Assembly (NCBI GenBank): GCA_963457665.1
Contig: OY735206.1
Span: 55,690,984-55,754,983 of the forward strand
Length of the DNA: 64,000 nucleotides
Source of the DNA: Thysanoteuthis rhombus
Lineage: Eukaryota > Mollusca > Cephalopoda > Oegopsida > Thysanoteuthidae
Direction of reading: 5' to 3'
In this document: piece after piece, positions 1 to 12,776 of the stretch
Layout: each line of letters opens with the position of its first letter
Numbering within the stretch: position 1 is the stretch's first letter
Notes under the pieces: generated by a model
What the model saw: only the letters and a program-made list of their open reading frames with translations
What the model was told of the DNA's origin: nothing
The model's database searches: none
Position numbers and translations under genes: made by a program

Positions 1-1075
1 TTTGAGTCTGCACGTTTGCGTGTATGTATTTGTATGTGCGTGTGTTTTTGAGAAAAAGTAATCCAAACAATAAAGGAACTTAGCCATAACGGATAATAAA
101 CAAAAACAACTGCTTTCTCCAAGAGGTAAGAACACAAAAATGGCAGAGACAAAAGAATACAATCTAGTGTGCGCAGAGACGATATATCCAATGATATACG
201 ACAGGGAAAAAATGAAGTAGGTAGAAATACGAAGAGATGACCCGTGATGTAAGTACTCTTGAGACCAAGGGGGTTGGCAAAATGTAATAGAATAGGAGAT
301 ACAAAAAAATGCTCATCTCAGTGAATACAAAGGGGATGAAAGATTTTCAAGAAGAAGTGTGTGCGTGTGTGTGTAGTGTGTGTTTAGCAGCACGGATGGT
401 TAATTAGAAGTAGAAGATAGCAGGCGTAGAAAAGAAAAAGCAGGATGAGATTTCAGAACAAAAGAGATCATGTGGTTTTCAGAAATAGGAGAAAAGTAGA
501 ATAAAGCATTTGTTACAATGGGAAGAGGTGAAAGAATTAGAATACAGAAGGTGATGAATTAAAATCAAAACTGACAGGAAACTAAAAAGATAAAATAAAA
601 AGGATGAAAAGCGTATTGATGGGCGGAAAATGCCATTGATAAATGCAGGGAACAAAATTCAAAATTGATGGTTGCAAAAAAGAGAATGCATTGATTGGGA
701 ACAAAAAACAAAGAATGCCGAAAATATCATTTTTCATTTTCTATAAAATGCATTATTACATTTTAACATGTTGGTACATTGTTTTAAGATTGTATTGCAA
801 TTTTTACAGCAAAAATACAATATAGCAAATTGACTATCGATGGGTTATTACGCAAACGTGACTAATTATTCACAAAATAGTTCACTATGCAAATTTTTCT
901 GACTATTCAAATCGATGTCTTCTACGGTATCATACAATAACTAGTTGTTTATAAAAGCCATAATATCACAGGTAGGATTTATGAAAATAGTACATCAAAA
1001 CTTTCATCTGCTTTAGGTATGAGATGTAGAGAAAGTGTCTAGGAATTAAATAAGATGAAATCTAAATCACAGGAG
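1..1075. other. Non-coding stretch, nothing recognised
   Basis: AT-rich DNA with a short (TG)-rich patch at about 357-390. Open frames are short and lack recognisable motifs. I see no gene, RNA or element boundary here. Confidence 0.5.
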
Positions 1076-1079
1076 AGAT

Positions 1080-2160
1080 GAGCTTACGAAGAACACGAGA
1101 CCAAAACCTATGTCCAATGAGGCACAAACTGTTGAACAGAAACACAAATGTAGAAAAGATTTAGAAAATAGTGGATTAGAGAAAAATAGGTAGCAGGGGG
1201 GGGGGCGCTGAGAAACAGAGGATATGACAATAAATGCATCTACATGGGCATTGACAAGGAGAGATTGACATGTATGGGCAAAGAGAGAAGAAAACAGAGT
1301 GGTTTTGAAGAGAGAGAAAATATATAAAGATGTTTTGAGAGAATGAATGGGGTCTAGGGGAGGAGAAAGAGAACAAGGGGGAGATAGAAGAGACAGAAAG
1401 AACAGAAAAAGATGAAAGAAGGAGGAGGAGACGGAGATGGAGATTGAAGGTGGGATGGAGAAGAAAGAGGGAGATAAGAAAAATAAGGGGGTAGAGGGAA
1501 AAACGAAGAAGAAATTAAGCAATGAAGACGGGTACAAGAGAGAGGAAATGTGGGAAAAAGAAGAGAAAAAGAATGACAAAGAGTGGGGGATGAGAATGAA
1601 GATAAGTGGAGAAGTAAGAGACGAAAGATGGGAAAGAGGGGGTAAAAAAGTAGCAAGAGATGGAAAAGGGGTAGAAGCTGAGTCGAGGAGGAGTTAGAAA
1701 ATTTAGAAGGAGAATGGGATAAGGAAGAAATGATGGGAGAGATTGAAGAAAATAGGAGAAAAAGATGTGCACAATTGAAAGGGCAGGGTGAGAAAAGATA
1801 AGAATCAGCACAGTGATAAGTTTTTTAAAAAGAGGAGGAAGCTGAGAAATAAGAGCAAAATAGAAGCAGATAAAGAAAAAGGAGGATAAAGTGAAAATGA
1901 AAAGATCATCACGAAGAAGAGAAAGAAGTAGGAAATGAAGAAAAAGAAGAAGAAGATGAAGAATAAGATGAAGAAGAAGGAAAGGAATCATAAGAAGGAA
2001 TAGAAAAGAGAGGGAAAGGAGGACAAAGGAGAGCAAGGAGGAATATTCTTGATGATGAAAACAAATAAAAAACACGTAGGGATTATTTTTTGAAAAAGGA
2101 AGGCTAACTAGAGCAACACCAAAAACCAAAACAATACCGATTGCTTCCAAGAAAAAACTT
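1080..2160 (+). repeat. Polypurine (GA-rich) tract
   Basis: The plus strand is overwhelmingly A and G for about 1 kb, with many GAAGAA, GGAGA and AAAGAG blocks and few pyrimidines. The apparent long minus-strand frames here translate to Ser/Leu/Phe/Pro-rich low-complexity peptide and are by-products of the composition. Such tracts can form triplex or H-DNA. No gene is supported. Confidence 0.8.
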
Positions 2161-2417
2161 CAAGTCAATCGGTTGGAATCTAAGGATGGTAAGAAACATG
2201 AAAGGATGGAACACATGACGATTATCGCAGAAGAGACTGGAATGAAGATCAAGTACGGCTGTTGGAAGGAAAACTTCAGTTTTATCACAGTAATGTGTTC
2301 AATGTCTGGTTGTCTAGTATATACCCGAGGAGCTGAATATACAGAATGTATGTAATCAACGGATATATTGTCTGTACTATGAATATTGAGCATTTTTTGA
2401 ATAAAGATTTTTAATAA
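1814..2417. repeat. 604-bp tandem duplication, copy 1
   Basis: This segment is repeated immediately downstream with an offset of exactly 604 bases. It holds the last part of the polypurine tract and about 260 bases of mixed sequence. The small 60-residue frame inside it (start 2173) recurs identically at 2777. By eye I found no difference between the copies, so the duplication is very young or an assembly artefact. Confidence 0.9.
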
Positions 2418-3021
2418 TGATAAGTTTTTTAAAAAGAGGAGGAAGCTGAGAAATAAGAGCAAAATAGAAGCAGATAAAGAAAAAGGAGGATAAAGTGAAA
2501 ATGAAAAGATCATCACGAAGAAGAGAAAGAAGTAGGAAATGAAGAAAAAGAAGAAGAAGATGAAGAATAAGATGAAGAAGAAGGAAAGGAATCATAAGAA
2601 GGAATAGAAAAGAGAGGGAAAGGAGGACAAAGGAGAGCAAGGAGGAATATTCTTGATGATGAAAACAAATAAAAAACACGTAGGGATTATTTTTTGAAAA
2701 AGGAAGGCTAACTAGAGCAACACCAAAAACCAAAACAATACCGATTGCTTCCAAGAAAAAACTTCAAGTCAATCGGTTGGAATCTAAGGATGGTAAGAAA
2801 CATGAAAGGATGGAACACATGACGATTATCGCAGAAGAGACTGGAATGAAGATCAAGTACGGCTGTTGGAAGGAAAACTTCAGTTTTATCACAGTAATGT
2901 GTTCAATGTCTGGTTGTCTAGTATATACCCGAGGAGCTGAATATACAGAATGTATGTAATCAACGGATATATTGTCTGTACTATGAATATTGAGCATTTT
3001 TTGAATAAAGATTTTTAATAA
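2418..3021. repeat. 604-bp tandem duplication, copy 2
   Basis: Second unit of the direct tandem duplication. The match ends near 3026, where the sequence diverges into the unique flank leading to a CA-rich microsatellite. Copies 1 and 2 abut without a spacer. Confidence 0.9.
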
Positions 3022-3055
3022 TGATATATACCATTTGCAGTATACATTTCACTTG

Positions 3056-3112
3056 CACACCCACACACCCACACGAACGCACGCTCACGCACGCACACAC
3101 ACACACACATAT
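3056..3112. repeat. (CA)-rich microsatellite
   Basis: Interrupted CA/CACG dinucleotide array between the tandem duplication and the downstream SINE-like repeat. Confidence 0.9.
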
Positions 3113-3119
3113 CTATATA

Positions 3120-3305
3120 CTCTTCTATAGGAATTGAGCACTCTGGTGGATGAGGGATTTCTGTGTGATTTAGATATAACGCTTAAATTCAGTTTTATTG
3201 TCTGTCCAGTTACGTAGTCCAGAGGTAGGATATCGGCCAACGAGTCTGAAGTGAAGGTTTCAATTCTGCCTCGCGGTACTGGATGGGATAATGGATTACG
3301 AGTTC
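3120..3305 (+). mobile_element. tRNA-derived SINE-like repeat, copy A
   Basis: A family with further copies at 12773-12998 and within 31070-31980, both in the opposite orientation. An A-box-like TAGTCCAGAGG lies at 3215-3225 and a B-box-like GGTTTCAATTC at 3257-3267. Their 42-43 base spacing is that of a tRNA gene with an internal RNA polymerase III promoter. The shared flanks include a block with GGTGGATGAGGGATTTC upstream and ACTGGATGGGATAATGG downstream. No clear 3' tail or target-site duplication is seen. It could be only the tRNA-like part of a larger repeat. Confidence 0.6.
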
Positions 3306-3344
3306 GTTGCAATAAGAAATTTAGAATGTTGTGTTATCTTTTCT

Positions 3345-3545
3345 TTGCAGGGCCAATACTTTGTGAACTTGTCTTGCAATCTTTTTTTGGCCGGCAACAA
3401 TTTTGCTTATTATCTCTGGGAATCCACGTTGTGTGTCGTAATCTCGAGCGGTTGTCAGAGAATGTCGAAACATGATCAGCCCATCACAATTCAATTCTTT
3501 TAAATGGATTCTATGATATCTCGTACTCTTCACCCGAAGTGTGGC
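3345..3545 (-). mobile_element. RTE-like LINE 3' tail, decayed, antisense
   Basis: This matches, at the DNA level, other antisense tails in the window at 51440-52180, 56315-56690 and 58060-58290. Shared blocks are the GCAGGGCCAATACTTT-type start, a TTGCAATCTT stretch and ATCTCTGGGAATCCACGTTG followed by GTCGTAAT. In sense orientation this encodes the C-terminal tail typical of RTE-type ORF2. It is heavily decayed. Confidence 0.55.
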
Positions 3546-3559
3546 TGCGTACATATCGA

Positions 3560-4318
3560 TGATTCAATGTTGACAATATACTATTGCATATCTTACTAAT
3601 ATTAGTTTCCATCATTTTTCCGTCATCCATACATTAGCTGTCTCATGAGACACGAGTCAATCAAACCGGTCGCTCATCATTTATGGTTGAGAAGAATCGA
3701 CTCAACAACCACTTGATTTTTCGACTAAATTGTCCGGTTACGGACGCCAATAGTGAGGAAATGTGTTTTAACTCTATTTCTATTAAAACTATGTAATATT
3801 TCTTGAGATCTACCCTAGTAATTATCGAATACATTCATTTTTGTCAGATCCTAATCCCATAACGCCTTAAGTGAATTTACTGGACTGAATTCATGCTGGT
3901 TTCCAATGCTCAACTTTGGCGAGCACATAACTGCAATGGCCGGAGGACAGAAATAACAAAACGCCAAGCAATTCTGCAGCCAAGACTTATTGATACCAAA
4001 AGTGAACGGAGTACAAGCCAACAGTAAGCGACTGCGAGACAAATTGCAAATAGTTTGACTCAAGGTGAAGGAGAGTGTGCGTTGCAACAGTACATCTTTA
4101 AAAAATCTTTTTTTCTGGAATAAAATGGTCGGCAGAATACATATGCATTGTCACCCTGGATAAACAGCAAGTCAATGCAGGCAGTGCCCTGTTCTGAGAA
4201 GCTTTCTACCGGGAAACACTGTATCCTCTTAGTCACGTGGATGATTATTTTGTTTCGAATCATCTACTCCATCGTTATTGAACACCAGGTACGCCCTTAA
4301 TGGCAAGACTATTCTACG
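3560..4318. other. Non-coding stretch, nothing recognised
   Basis: Mixed-composition sequence with short open frames only. I see no motif or repeat that recurs elsewhere in the window. Confidence 0.4.
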
Positions 4319-4319
4319 A

Positions 4320-4620
4320 CTATCATGGAATCAATTAAAAAACCCAAGTGACAGTGGGCTGGCTATATTGCAAGAATGGCGGAAAACCGAAGGACATCAC
4401 GACTCATGACATGGATCCCCCGTGATCACATGCATAACCGAGGCCGGCAGAATATTAGATGGAGAGACGAGCTAGATGAATTCAGAAAATACGACGCCCA
4501 CGATAGAGAAGTGTGGCACATCCTGGGGAAGGTCAAAGTCCAACAACGGACGGTAAAAGACTGATGATGCTTCCACAACGCTAGTTTGAACTTCCAACGG
4601 GACAACACAGTCTTTTGCAC
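4320..4620 (+). pseudogene. RTE-like LINE ORF2 C-terminal fragment
   Basis: Translation gives the C-terminal tail found at the end of RTE-type LINE polyproteins. It reads QWAGYIARMAENRR, then an RxxxWIPRDH segment, NRGRQNIRWRDELDEF, and a final DREVWHILGK. The family consensus is roughly WAGHIARM-x-RW...GRP-x-RW-D-D-I, so the match is good though decayed. There is no upstream reverse transcriptase, so the copy is 5'-truncated, as is usual for LINEs. The ORF ends at 4564. Confidence 0.75.
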
Positions 4621-4629
4621 CGTATGGAT

Positions 4630-4850
4630 TGTACAGCCATAGTTTCAGGGACGTGAAAACATCAATGTGTTACGATGGCCAACAATCTCCTCAAATGTCT
4701 GACTTTAAAAACATTCATCATGTAACACGCAGCAGTCTAAGGATCCCAAATGATATCCCCATGGGTCCTTTAGTGCGTAGATCGCTCATGAAATATTTTG
4801 AAGGCATGACTATTACCTGATCAAATATGGTCATAATTTTTTGGCATTAT
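4630..4850. other. Non-coding stretch, nothing recognised
   Basis: Sequence between the LINE tail and the TA array. It may include decayed LINE 3' UTR, but I see no support for that. Confidence 0.3.
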
Positions 4851-4852
4851 GG

Positions 4853-4853
<1 letters not shown>

Positions 4854-4921
<68 letters not shown>

Positions 4922-4925
4922 TATA

Positions 4926-4965
<40 letters not shown>

Positions 4966-5034
4966 TAGATAGATAGATAGATAGATATAGATATATGTAT
5001 ATATGTGTGCACCAATCACACACACACACACATA
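4854..5034. repeat. Compound microsatellite (TA)n-(GA)n-(GATA)n-(CA)n
   Basis: Perfect TA array to about 4913, GA array 4932-4960, GATA array 4961-4986, then a short CA array near 5017-5033. The peptide frames crossing it on both strands are translations of the repeat. Confidence 0.97.
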
Positions 5035-5757
5035 TGTATATGCACGTATGCAATACTAGCCCACGTGTGCAACCTAACGTCCAAAAAAACTTTTCTCGCA
5101 ACACATGCTCACTGCATCCGCAGTTAATGAAATTAAACTTGTTTATGGAGTCAATGCCTTTTGAGAGGGAGCAGCACTCATTCTGTAGATATGTGGATAA
5201 AAATACGCGAAATGATATGTAAAGAAAGAAAAAGAAAGGGGAACATAAAGCAAAAGGTGATAGATAAAACCAAAAACCATAAAGAAACAATACGAATATA
5301 AATGATAATCCAAGAATCATATTGAAAAAGAAAATTTAGCAGTTGTAGTTTTTGCCTAAATGCTTTTATGAACGAAATTTTTTTCTGAATGAATAACATT
5401 AATACGTGTTATAAACGAGAATAAAAGAAAATAAATATTTGATTCAGGAAAAAGTACTAATATTAAGATAAATGAATTTCAAGGAACCTCATTTACAGTT
5501 CGGATTTTTTTCCTAAAAAATGACAAGGTGAAGCAGGTGGTAGAGAAAAGATAAAAGAAATATGAAAGAAATGACAACAATCACCACCATTTTTTGCTGT
5601 CAGTGAAAAATTGTATCTTCTCGAGTGAAGGTGGAAAGTTTGTTACAAGAGAGAAAACAAGCAAAAAAAAAACGATGAAAAATCACTTTGTTGGTTGCTG
5701 CCGGCTATACTCTAAGTCAAAAAATTATGTAAAAAATAGACTAAACATATTTTACCG

Positions 5758-5758
<1 letters not shown>
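5035..5758. other. Non-coding stretch, nothing recognised
   Basis: AT-rich sequence with no recognised gene or element. Confidence 0.4.
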
Positions 5759-5792
<34 letters not shown>

Positions 5793-5817
5793 TACACACG
5801 CACACACACACACACAT
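5759..5817. repeat. (CA)n microsatellite
   Basis: Two CA arrays separated by a short TACATACA interruption. Confidence 0.95.
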
Positions 5818-6066
5818 GATACCAGATTCATTTTGGCAAGTTCAGAATTACACAACCAGACACACATATGGACAGTCAAAAGCAGTTCAGAGAAAAACAA
5901 TCACTGGTACATACGCACGCCGAATGAACTCTCAGCTGACGTCGAATACAGACAATAAAATATACGTTGAGATAGCCACAAACACACGAAAAAAATCACC
6001 ACCAGTATTCACGCACATGTATACTTATAAAATCGTCACTTACATCAGAAAATGACCATTACTAAC

Positions 6067-6103
<37 letters not shown>

Positions 6104-6120
6104 GTATGTATACATATATG

Positions 6121-6160
<40 letters not shown>

Positions 6161-6291
6161 CACACACACACACATATATATATATACATATGCATATACA
6201 TATTTATATATATGTATATGTACATATATATATATATATATACATATACGTATATGTGTGTATATATATGTGTGTGTATATATGTATATAT

Positions 6292-6336
<45 letters not shown>
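6067..6336. repeat. Compound (CA)n/(TA)n microsatellite
   Basis: About 270 bases of CA, TA, TATG and TACA repeats. Long frames on both strands (Tyr/Ile/His/Thr) are low-complexity artefacts. Confidence 0.97.
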
Positions 6337-6339
<3 letters not shown>

Positions 6340-6995
6340 TGCAGATTCGATGAGTGGAGAGGTGGGACTTAAGGTCATGCAGTATTGAAGAAAACCATCG
6401 AATTTTTGCTGCAAGATATATTTTGCATTAAGTAACAACCTTTCTGCTGTCACAGAAGACACATTTTCGCCTAATGTGCTCAATACACGACGCCAAAATG
6501 ACGCTTCGCCATGAAATGATAATAAGCAGTAAAACCTTGCAGAGTGTTGCTACTACAATGGCTTCGATCTTATCTAAGTGCCTCAGTCTTGTGTCATTTT
6601 ACCGAGAAAAAAATAAAACAAAAACAGTTAACTGACAACAGTATTTGAATGTACAAGATGGTGGCAAGAACTGCTGTGGATTTTCAAACACTGGCCATCA
6701 TACAGTACCCAGCGACAACTCCCTGGCTTTTGTGATTGATTTGCAATCATGATATATGAAGTGACTGTGCAAGTTAGTTAACCTAATTTCATTCAAATGG
6801 TTGATTGTTTTTTCTCCAAATAGTGGAAGATAGAGACGTTTTAGCAATGTTAACGAACTATTCAGATATTATTTGCATTTTAGTATATTTCTATCAGAAT
6901 CTATCATAGGATTTAAATAGGTGTAACAGTTCTTGAAATATAGATTGAGAATGACTGCCCTAACCATCAACGCCATTATCATTGCAGTGCTATTC
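6340..6995. other. Non-coding stretch, nothing recognised
   Basis: No recognised element or credible coding frame. Confidence 0.4.
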
Positions 6996-6999
6996 GGAA

Positions 7000-7720
7000 A
7001 AATACTTATAATCAAAGAAAAAGTTCTGACTCGATTTTGACCGATAAATTAGTCTCCTTTCAAATTTGCCAACTTGGAATGAAAAAGCAAACAACAAATA
7101 TTCCTTGATTTTGATCCTAGAAGAGGGAAAAAAAGTTCTGTCTTGATGTCACACCTGAAAGTGAAAAAAAAAAGCCCAAAATAACTCTCCACTAGACCCC
7201 TGAAAGTGAAGAGGATTTTACTCTGCGATTTGAACCCGTGAATACAAAAAAAGAGATACTGTTTGTTTCTTTTTTTTACCCTAAAAATAAACAGGAGCGT
7301 CCCTTTTTGTTTTTGAACCCTATAAATGCAAAAAATTACCAGGGTATTTTGTAAATTTCCATTTGATCCGGACTTCTAAAAATGAAAAATAAGCGTCCCT
7401 TTCTATCGTGACATTTGGAAGATAACATTTATTTTCTGTAAAAGAGAAATAATCTCCATCAACGATTTCGACCCCCCCCAAAAAAATTTCGGCCCCTAAA
7501 AGTAGAAAAAAAAAACTCTCAATAAAAAAAAATAAAAAAATTGAGAAAGAGAAAAAAATCTTCGTGATTTTGACCCCTACAAAAGAAAACAACAAAGAAT
7601 GTCCCCCTAGATTAGGTCCTCTAAAAGTCAAACATTGAGTCTCCTTATTGATTTGGACCCTTGAAAGTGAAAGATGAAGATTCCCTTCATGTGATCGACA
7701 CAACCTCCGATACATTGTGC
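7000..7720. repeat. Degenerate minisatellite, ~45-70 bp unit
   Basis: A diverged tandem array with a recurring phrase built on GATTTTGACCCCTGAAAGTG, followed by an A-rich run and a TCC/CTCC block. Clear instances lie near 7033, 7110, 7150, 7195, 7230, 7315, 7465, 7565, 7610 and 7655. Unit length drifts because of variable poly-A runs. The 131-residue minus-strand frame here (7320-7715) simply translates the array, with repeated Phe-Ser-Phe and Gly-Val-x-Ile phrases. Confidence 0.7.
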
Positions 7721-7724
7721 TTTA

Positions 7725-10700
7725 GAAAAATGCACCTAATCCGTACATCCTCAAAGCATACACTAATTAAAATACGACTATCAAATGTATCGATGTACAA
7801 CCAATAGATATAGCGATATGAGATGTGTTGGGAAATCAGTAAAGAACGCATTCTACGTCACATTTCTGTCTCCGAAGTATTCAGTTTTGGAAGAAGAATA
7901 ACTTAATATCCTTCTATTACATCAAAAAGTATTTTTCTTTTTACAATTGATGAATTATCATGTGAATAGACCCCCTTCTCCTGAATTGAACATCCCGAAA
8001 ATATATTTTTGGGGTGGTTTCCCGATTTGTTAAAAATACTTCCCAGGGATCAAATCAATAACTAAAGAAATTATCATGGATCTATATCAAATATTTCTTT
8101 TTGTGGTTGGCGAGTACATAAACATACATATATACAGACGTATAAACATTTGGCGAATTATAATGAAATGAATTTTTCAGAAAACTTGAAACTTTCACAT
8201 ATATCAATTTTTCCGAAAATTTGAAAATGGGAAGCAGGAAGGTCAGATTTATACATTGTAATTACAATGCTGAACACATCCGTTACTTTCTATCAATCAT
8301 ACAGAAATAAACCATCGACGTATTGAGTTTTTCCATCAGTTGCTTTCACTTACTTTGCAGAAAAAAGAAAAAAAAGTATGGTTACACCTAATGATGTTCG
8401 AGGCAATAACAATATAGTGCCTGTCTTCATTTTTCTCCACGAATGGTCCACAAATACGTTCAGTAGATATTAAAACGGTGCGCTGAAGTTTTAACTGAAT
8501 GAGTGATTGAGTGTGCGGATCTCCACAATATCCAATCGTTATTCGATACAAGAAGTCATTTGTACGATTTCAGTCACTTCATTGTTTCTTTTTTCAGCAT
8601 CTGTTTTCAAGCTGTTCGGAAGACCCTTGTAAAAATCAACGATAAATGGGTTGTCTATTTTTATTACAAAGGGGTTGTCTACCGTAATCAGATGGGTAGC
8701 AGACTGGTCTCGCAAACCAATATACTTGTGTAGTGAATTTGGTCCACATTTTGCAGTTTGTTCGTTGCCTATGTCCATCAAAGTCAAGCTTAGTAAATAA
8801 ATATTATAACAACATTGACAACAGGAATATGCTATAGAGGGCATGGAATAGCCTAATGTGTTAAATTCAAGATAAAATAATATATCGTGTTTTTAATTTG
8901 TATGAAGTGTTGAACGCCATGGTCTTCCAGACACATTATTTCTTCAAAAAGAAGAAAAAAGAGTTAGATGTGGTATTGATACTTCAAGCAACGGCTCAAA
9001 ATTACACTTATGTTATATAATGCATGATAAATTAGATTGTAGCGATGAATTGTTAGACACAATCCAGGAACGGAAATAGATGAAATTGGCAGTGGTCTGT
9101 CTAGTGCATAACTCAACATTGAAACCTGGGAAGAGTGACAGTATAATGAGATAATAATTCAATACAGTCATCACGGTACGAAATATAATAAGAATTAACT
9201 AGAAACTTATACGGATATCGGTAGGTGTTGCCCAAGTGCTCTCGATCCCATTTCCTTAAACAACAGCATTTTACATATATCCTGAAACAGAATGAAACTT
9301 GGGATGTTGGTTAGGTACCAACCCTTTTGCAAACGATTTTTGCCTCAAACGTTATAATTTAGACGATCACAAGATGTGTCTATCTGGTACAAATATCCTT
9401 AGCAATTTATTTTGGACAGTGCCAATAAAGAATAATTATCTGCTCAAGCAAAATAGAAGAAATACAACCTATATGTTTGCATGTTGATTATATCCGATGG
9501 AATGAATTTTTGAAAGGTTGGATGATAGAAGTGCTACAAAGAGAAGGAAATGCGTTAAAGCATTATACAAAGTTGGAAGCATGACTGGGGTTCTTAGAAA
9601 TCCCTAAAAGTTTCGGGTTTAAATAGACACATGATTAACACATGTGCATAAAATCCTACTTATGGCAGTGATACTTTGATCTTTTTCGTTGTTACCCCCA
9701 TGGAAACTCACACACTTATCTCATCATTCTTTCCACTTTCCAAAACACTGCGTTAAGTCCACTTTTTGATCACCATCATGTTTTCTTTACTCTCGTCCCC
9801 GGTCAAAACTGTCCTTTCAACAGAGATTTTGGCTTTGCAAAATCCCCCCCCCCTCGAAATCAAAGAAAACCAAATCCAGACTGTCGGGGAGCTGTCAGTC
9901 CAGGGTGATACGATATTTCACCAAAATCCCGCCACAAAACGTGAAGAATACATTTCTCAGTCATTTGGGATGCGATGATCACACCGTACACAAGCTCATT
10001 TAACAGCTCCCCACTACCAACTAAGAATGCCAATGGGAAGTTTTCTGCCCACAGATGTGCAGTAAGGCATATTCTGATTATTTGCCAAGTTACAGCAAGG
10101 CAGCCGGTTCTCTAGATACTCAAAATAGTTGGATGCTTTCCAAAACAATCAAAAAAAAAAAAATTATAATCCTGTTCTATGAGCTTAGGTACTCTTTGTC
10201 TTGACAGATAATCCTCTATTCCTTTCTTGGTGTACGACTCAGCTCAACTCGATCTCTTTACCTATAAGTTTTGTAATACTTTGGCTCTGCAAAAAAGCAT
10301 TGTTGTCTGAAGCTGAATTCTGCTTATGGTATATTTCATTCCCGCTGAATATTTGGCATTGAATTATCTTCATAAATAGAAGTTTTCCATTGTAGAAAAA
10401 AAAAATCATAAAATATCTGTAAGTCTCCAAAATCTGACAGCGATAGACTGAAATATATTTTTGCTGTACAAAAATACCGAATTGATAAAAATATATCCTA
10501 GTTTGCATCAGTAAACTTTTATGCGTTCTGTAATCACGGTGCGTTTCAACTAAGTCTCTCCTGAATATAGACATGTTTACGGGGTGCATAAGACATGAAA
10601 TTATCCGTCAGTCTAGAAAGAAAAAATACTGCAGAAGCAACCAGGAATATCCATGCTTTTGTTGGAAAATATTTTTCGTAGGAGACGTTCATTGTTGGAG

Positions 10701-12730
10701 ATTGTTTAGAAGTATTTCTAAAAAGCTAACACCAGCGTGAAAGATGCACTACGAACTTGTCATCTTGTGTAAACTATTGTCTACAATGCCGTTACGGTTC
10801 AGGAATAAGCTAGTAAACTTAATATAGGCCATTAAACTATCCACTGTCATCCACATTAACTTGATAAACTAGAAAAGCAAGTTCTTTACAATGAAGGAAG
10901 ATTGAACATAGGCACATTTTAGCACACCCATGAAAGCATATAGGCATTTTTGTCAGATTAATATCATGCTGAAGATTGGAATTTCACCGGTCTATGAAGG
11001 GACACAGGCAAACTGAAGACAGATACGATAATGTGCAGTTAAATTTCTGAAATTAATCATTTGCATAGTGAGATTTCAATATGAGGTTGATTATTTGCAA
11101 ACTAGTGCTCAATTTCTACCTGTTACATAAAGTTGAAAATTTATCTGTTGTTAGGTGGCAGGGTGTTAAAGAATATCAAAATCCTGCCAAATCCGACGAG
11201 AGGTGAGAATAATGACCGAGCAATAAACCAATTTCGATGATAAAAATGGCTTGAACGCAATATTTGGGAGAGATATGTATGTCAAAAACGAGATACAAAC
11301 TCTATATATGGATCCGTAACAGGGAAATCCTAGTAAGATCTCTTACCCTGTCCAACAGAGGCTTAACATAAGATTGTCCATCGACTGTCTAACAATCCTG
11401 AGGTATTTGTCCGTTCTTTTACTTTTTCAGGATAGTCTTGATGTTGTCAAGTTGCTTTTCTGTATTGGAGACATCTATGTCGGCTGAATGTCCAACCATG
11501 TGTTCCATTATAGCTCTGGACAACAGAATATGCACACGTATTGCCCAGCTTGCCTATGCCCTAACTGTATTGAGGGCATAAACGATCTCTGGAACGTCAT
11601 GCAATCCAGAATCTACCATTTTTGTTTCAATGACACCCTCCAACCCCTACAAAGAAGGAATTATCTCTTATCTAAGCACGAAAATACGCTTACACCTACA
11701 GAGAGACACTTGCTGAGAAGGTGGTGTCGGTGATTTTAAATTGCCCTCCAAATCCCAGTGGGGTCCCAAAAAGGCTTTGAAGAAGAGTACTCCATCTACT
11801 TCCATTTCCACTATACATTATACAACTATCAAGGGTCCATGGCCCCTGATTAGGAACAACTGCATTAGATATATATATAGAGAGAGCCACCCCCTGGGTT
11901 CTAGCTTCTCAAACCCTTGTTATGATCTCTGTAAATGAGGTTTATCTTCGACAAAAATGTCTCTTCTGCACCCTGAACTCGACTGCCAATTATCATCATT
12001 ATTATGATAATCACATTTTGCTGTTTTTCTAAAAAAAAACAAAACAAAACAATCTTCTTGAATTTTTGATATGTTCTCTAATACCATGTCACCTAACTAT
12101 AAACTGTAAATCTCTATGTACTTTTTAAGGTCCATGTATGAATTTTAACTAATTGTAACTAATTTACAGTTAGTTTGAGCTCAATCTACACCTAAGAATT
12201 TGAGAACACACGAACGATGACCTCAAAAGGTGATCGATCAATTCTATTCTCATGACTGACAGCAAAGTGTGATCTAGTAAAAATACACAAGTACGAATTC
12301 TTTGGAGAATTATTTTGAGACCTATTATATTCAAGGGAGAGACTGACATGTGAGAAGCAACGTTGATGAATTGGAAACGACATTGGAGAAGGCATATGAT
12401 TATGGAAATTAAGAGAGAAGGTCGGTTCCTCTCTTGAGTTTGGGAAGCATATTGGGATAAACGATGCAAGAATCAATATTTTTGAGTTCCAGTTGGCCTA
12501 ACAGTTGACAGCATAGGAAAGAAAATGGGGAACTCCTCGCTTTGGCTGACACTTTTGCAGTCACTTCCTTCGAATACCCTTAGGAAAGGCATGGGTCCAT
12601 CACTTCTTTCTTGGGTAGATAGCAAAGAAGACTGGGTACTTTAGTCTTGTCGAGCAATCTAATGAATGGACAACTCTGATTACAAATTGGAAAAATCCAA
12701 CCCTTCGCCAAGTGTTGTGAAAGGTAAACA
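7725..12730. other. Long non-coding stretch, nothing recognised
   Basis: About 5 kb of AT-rich DNA without microsatellites, recognised transposon motifs or credible exons. The longest frames (10239-10589 minus, 8539-8844 minus, 11488-11733 plus) show no family motif. It may contain very old repeats or be intronic or intergenic DNA. Confidence 0.4.
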
Positions 12731-12733
12731 ATG

Positions 12734-12737
<4 letters not shown>

Positions 12738-12774
<37 letters not shown>
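12738..12774. repeat. (TA)n microsatellite
   Basis: Perfect TA array abutting the SINE-like repeat on its left side. Confidence 0.97.

Positions 12775-12776
<2 letters not shown>

Noticed and set aside
1067-2754. Long minus-strand open frames (170 and 211 codons and others)
   Set aside because: They are Ser/Leu/Phe/Pro-rich translations of a polypurine tract and its duplicate, with no domain or periodic motif.
4821-6483. Open frames made of Tyr-Ile, His-Thr and Val-Cys repeats
   Set aside because: Translations of TA, CA and GATA microsatellites on either strand.
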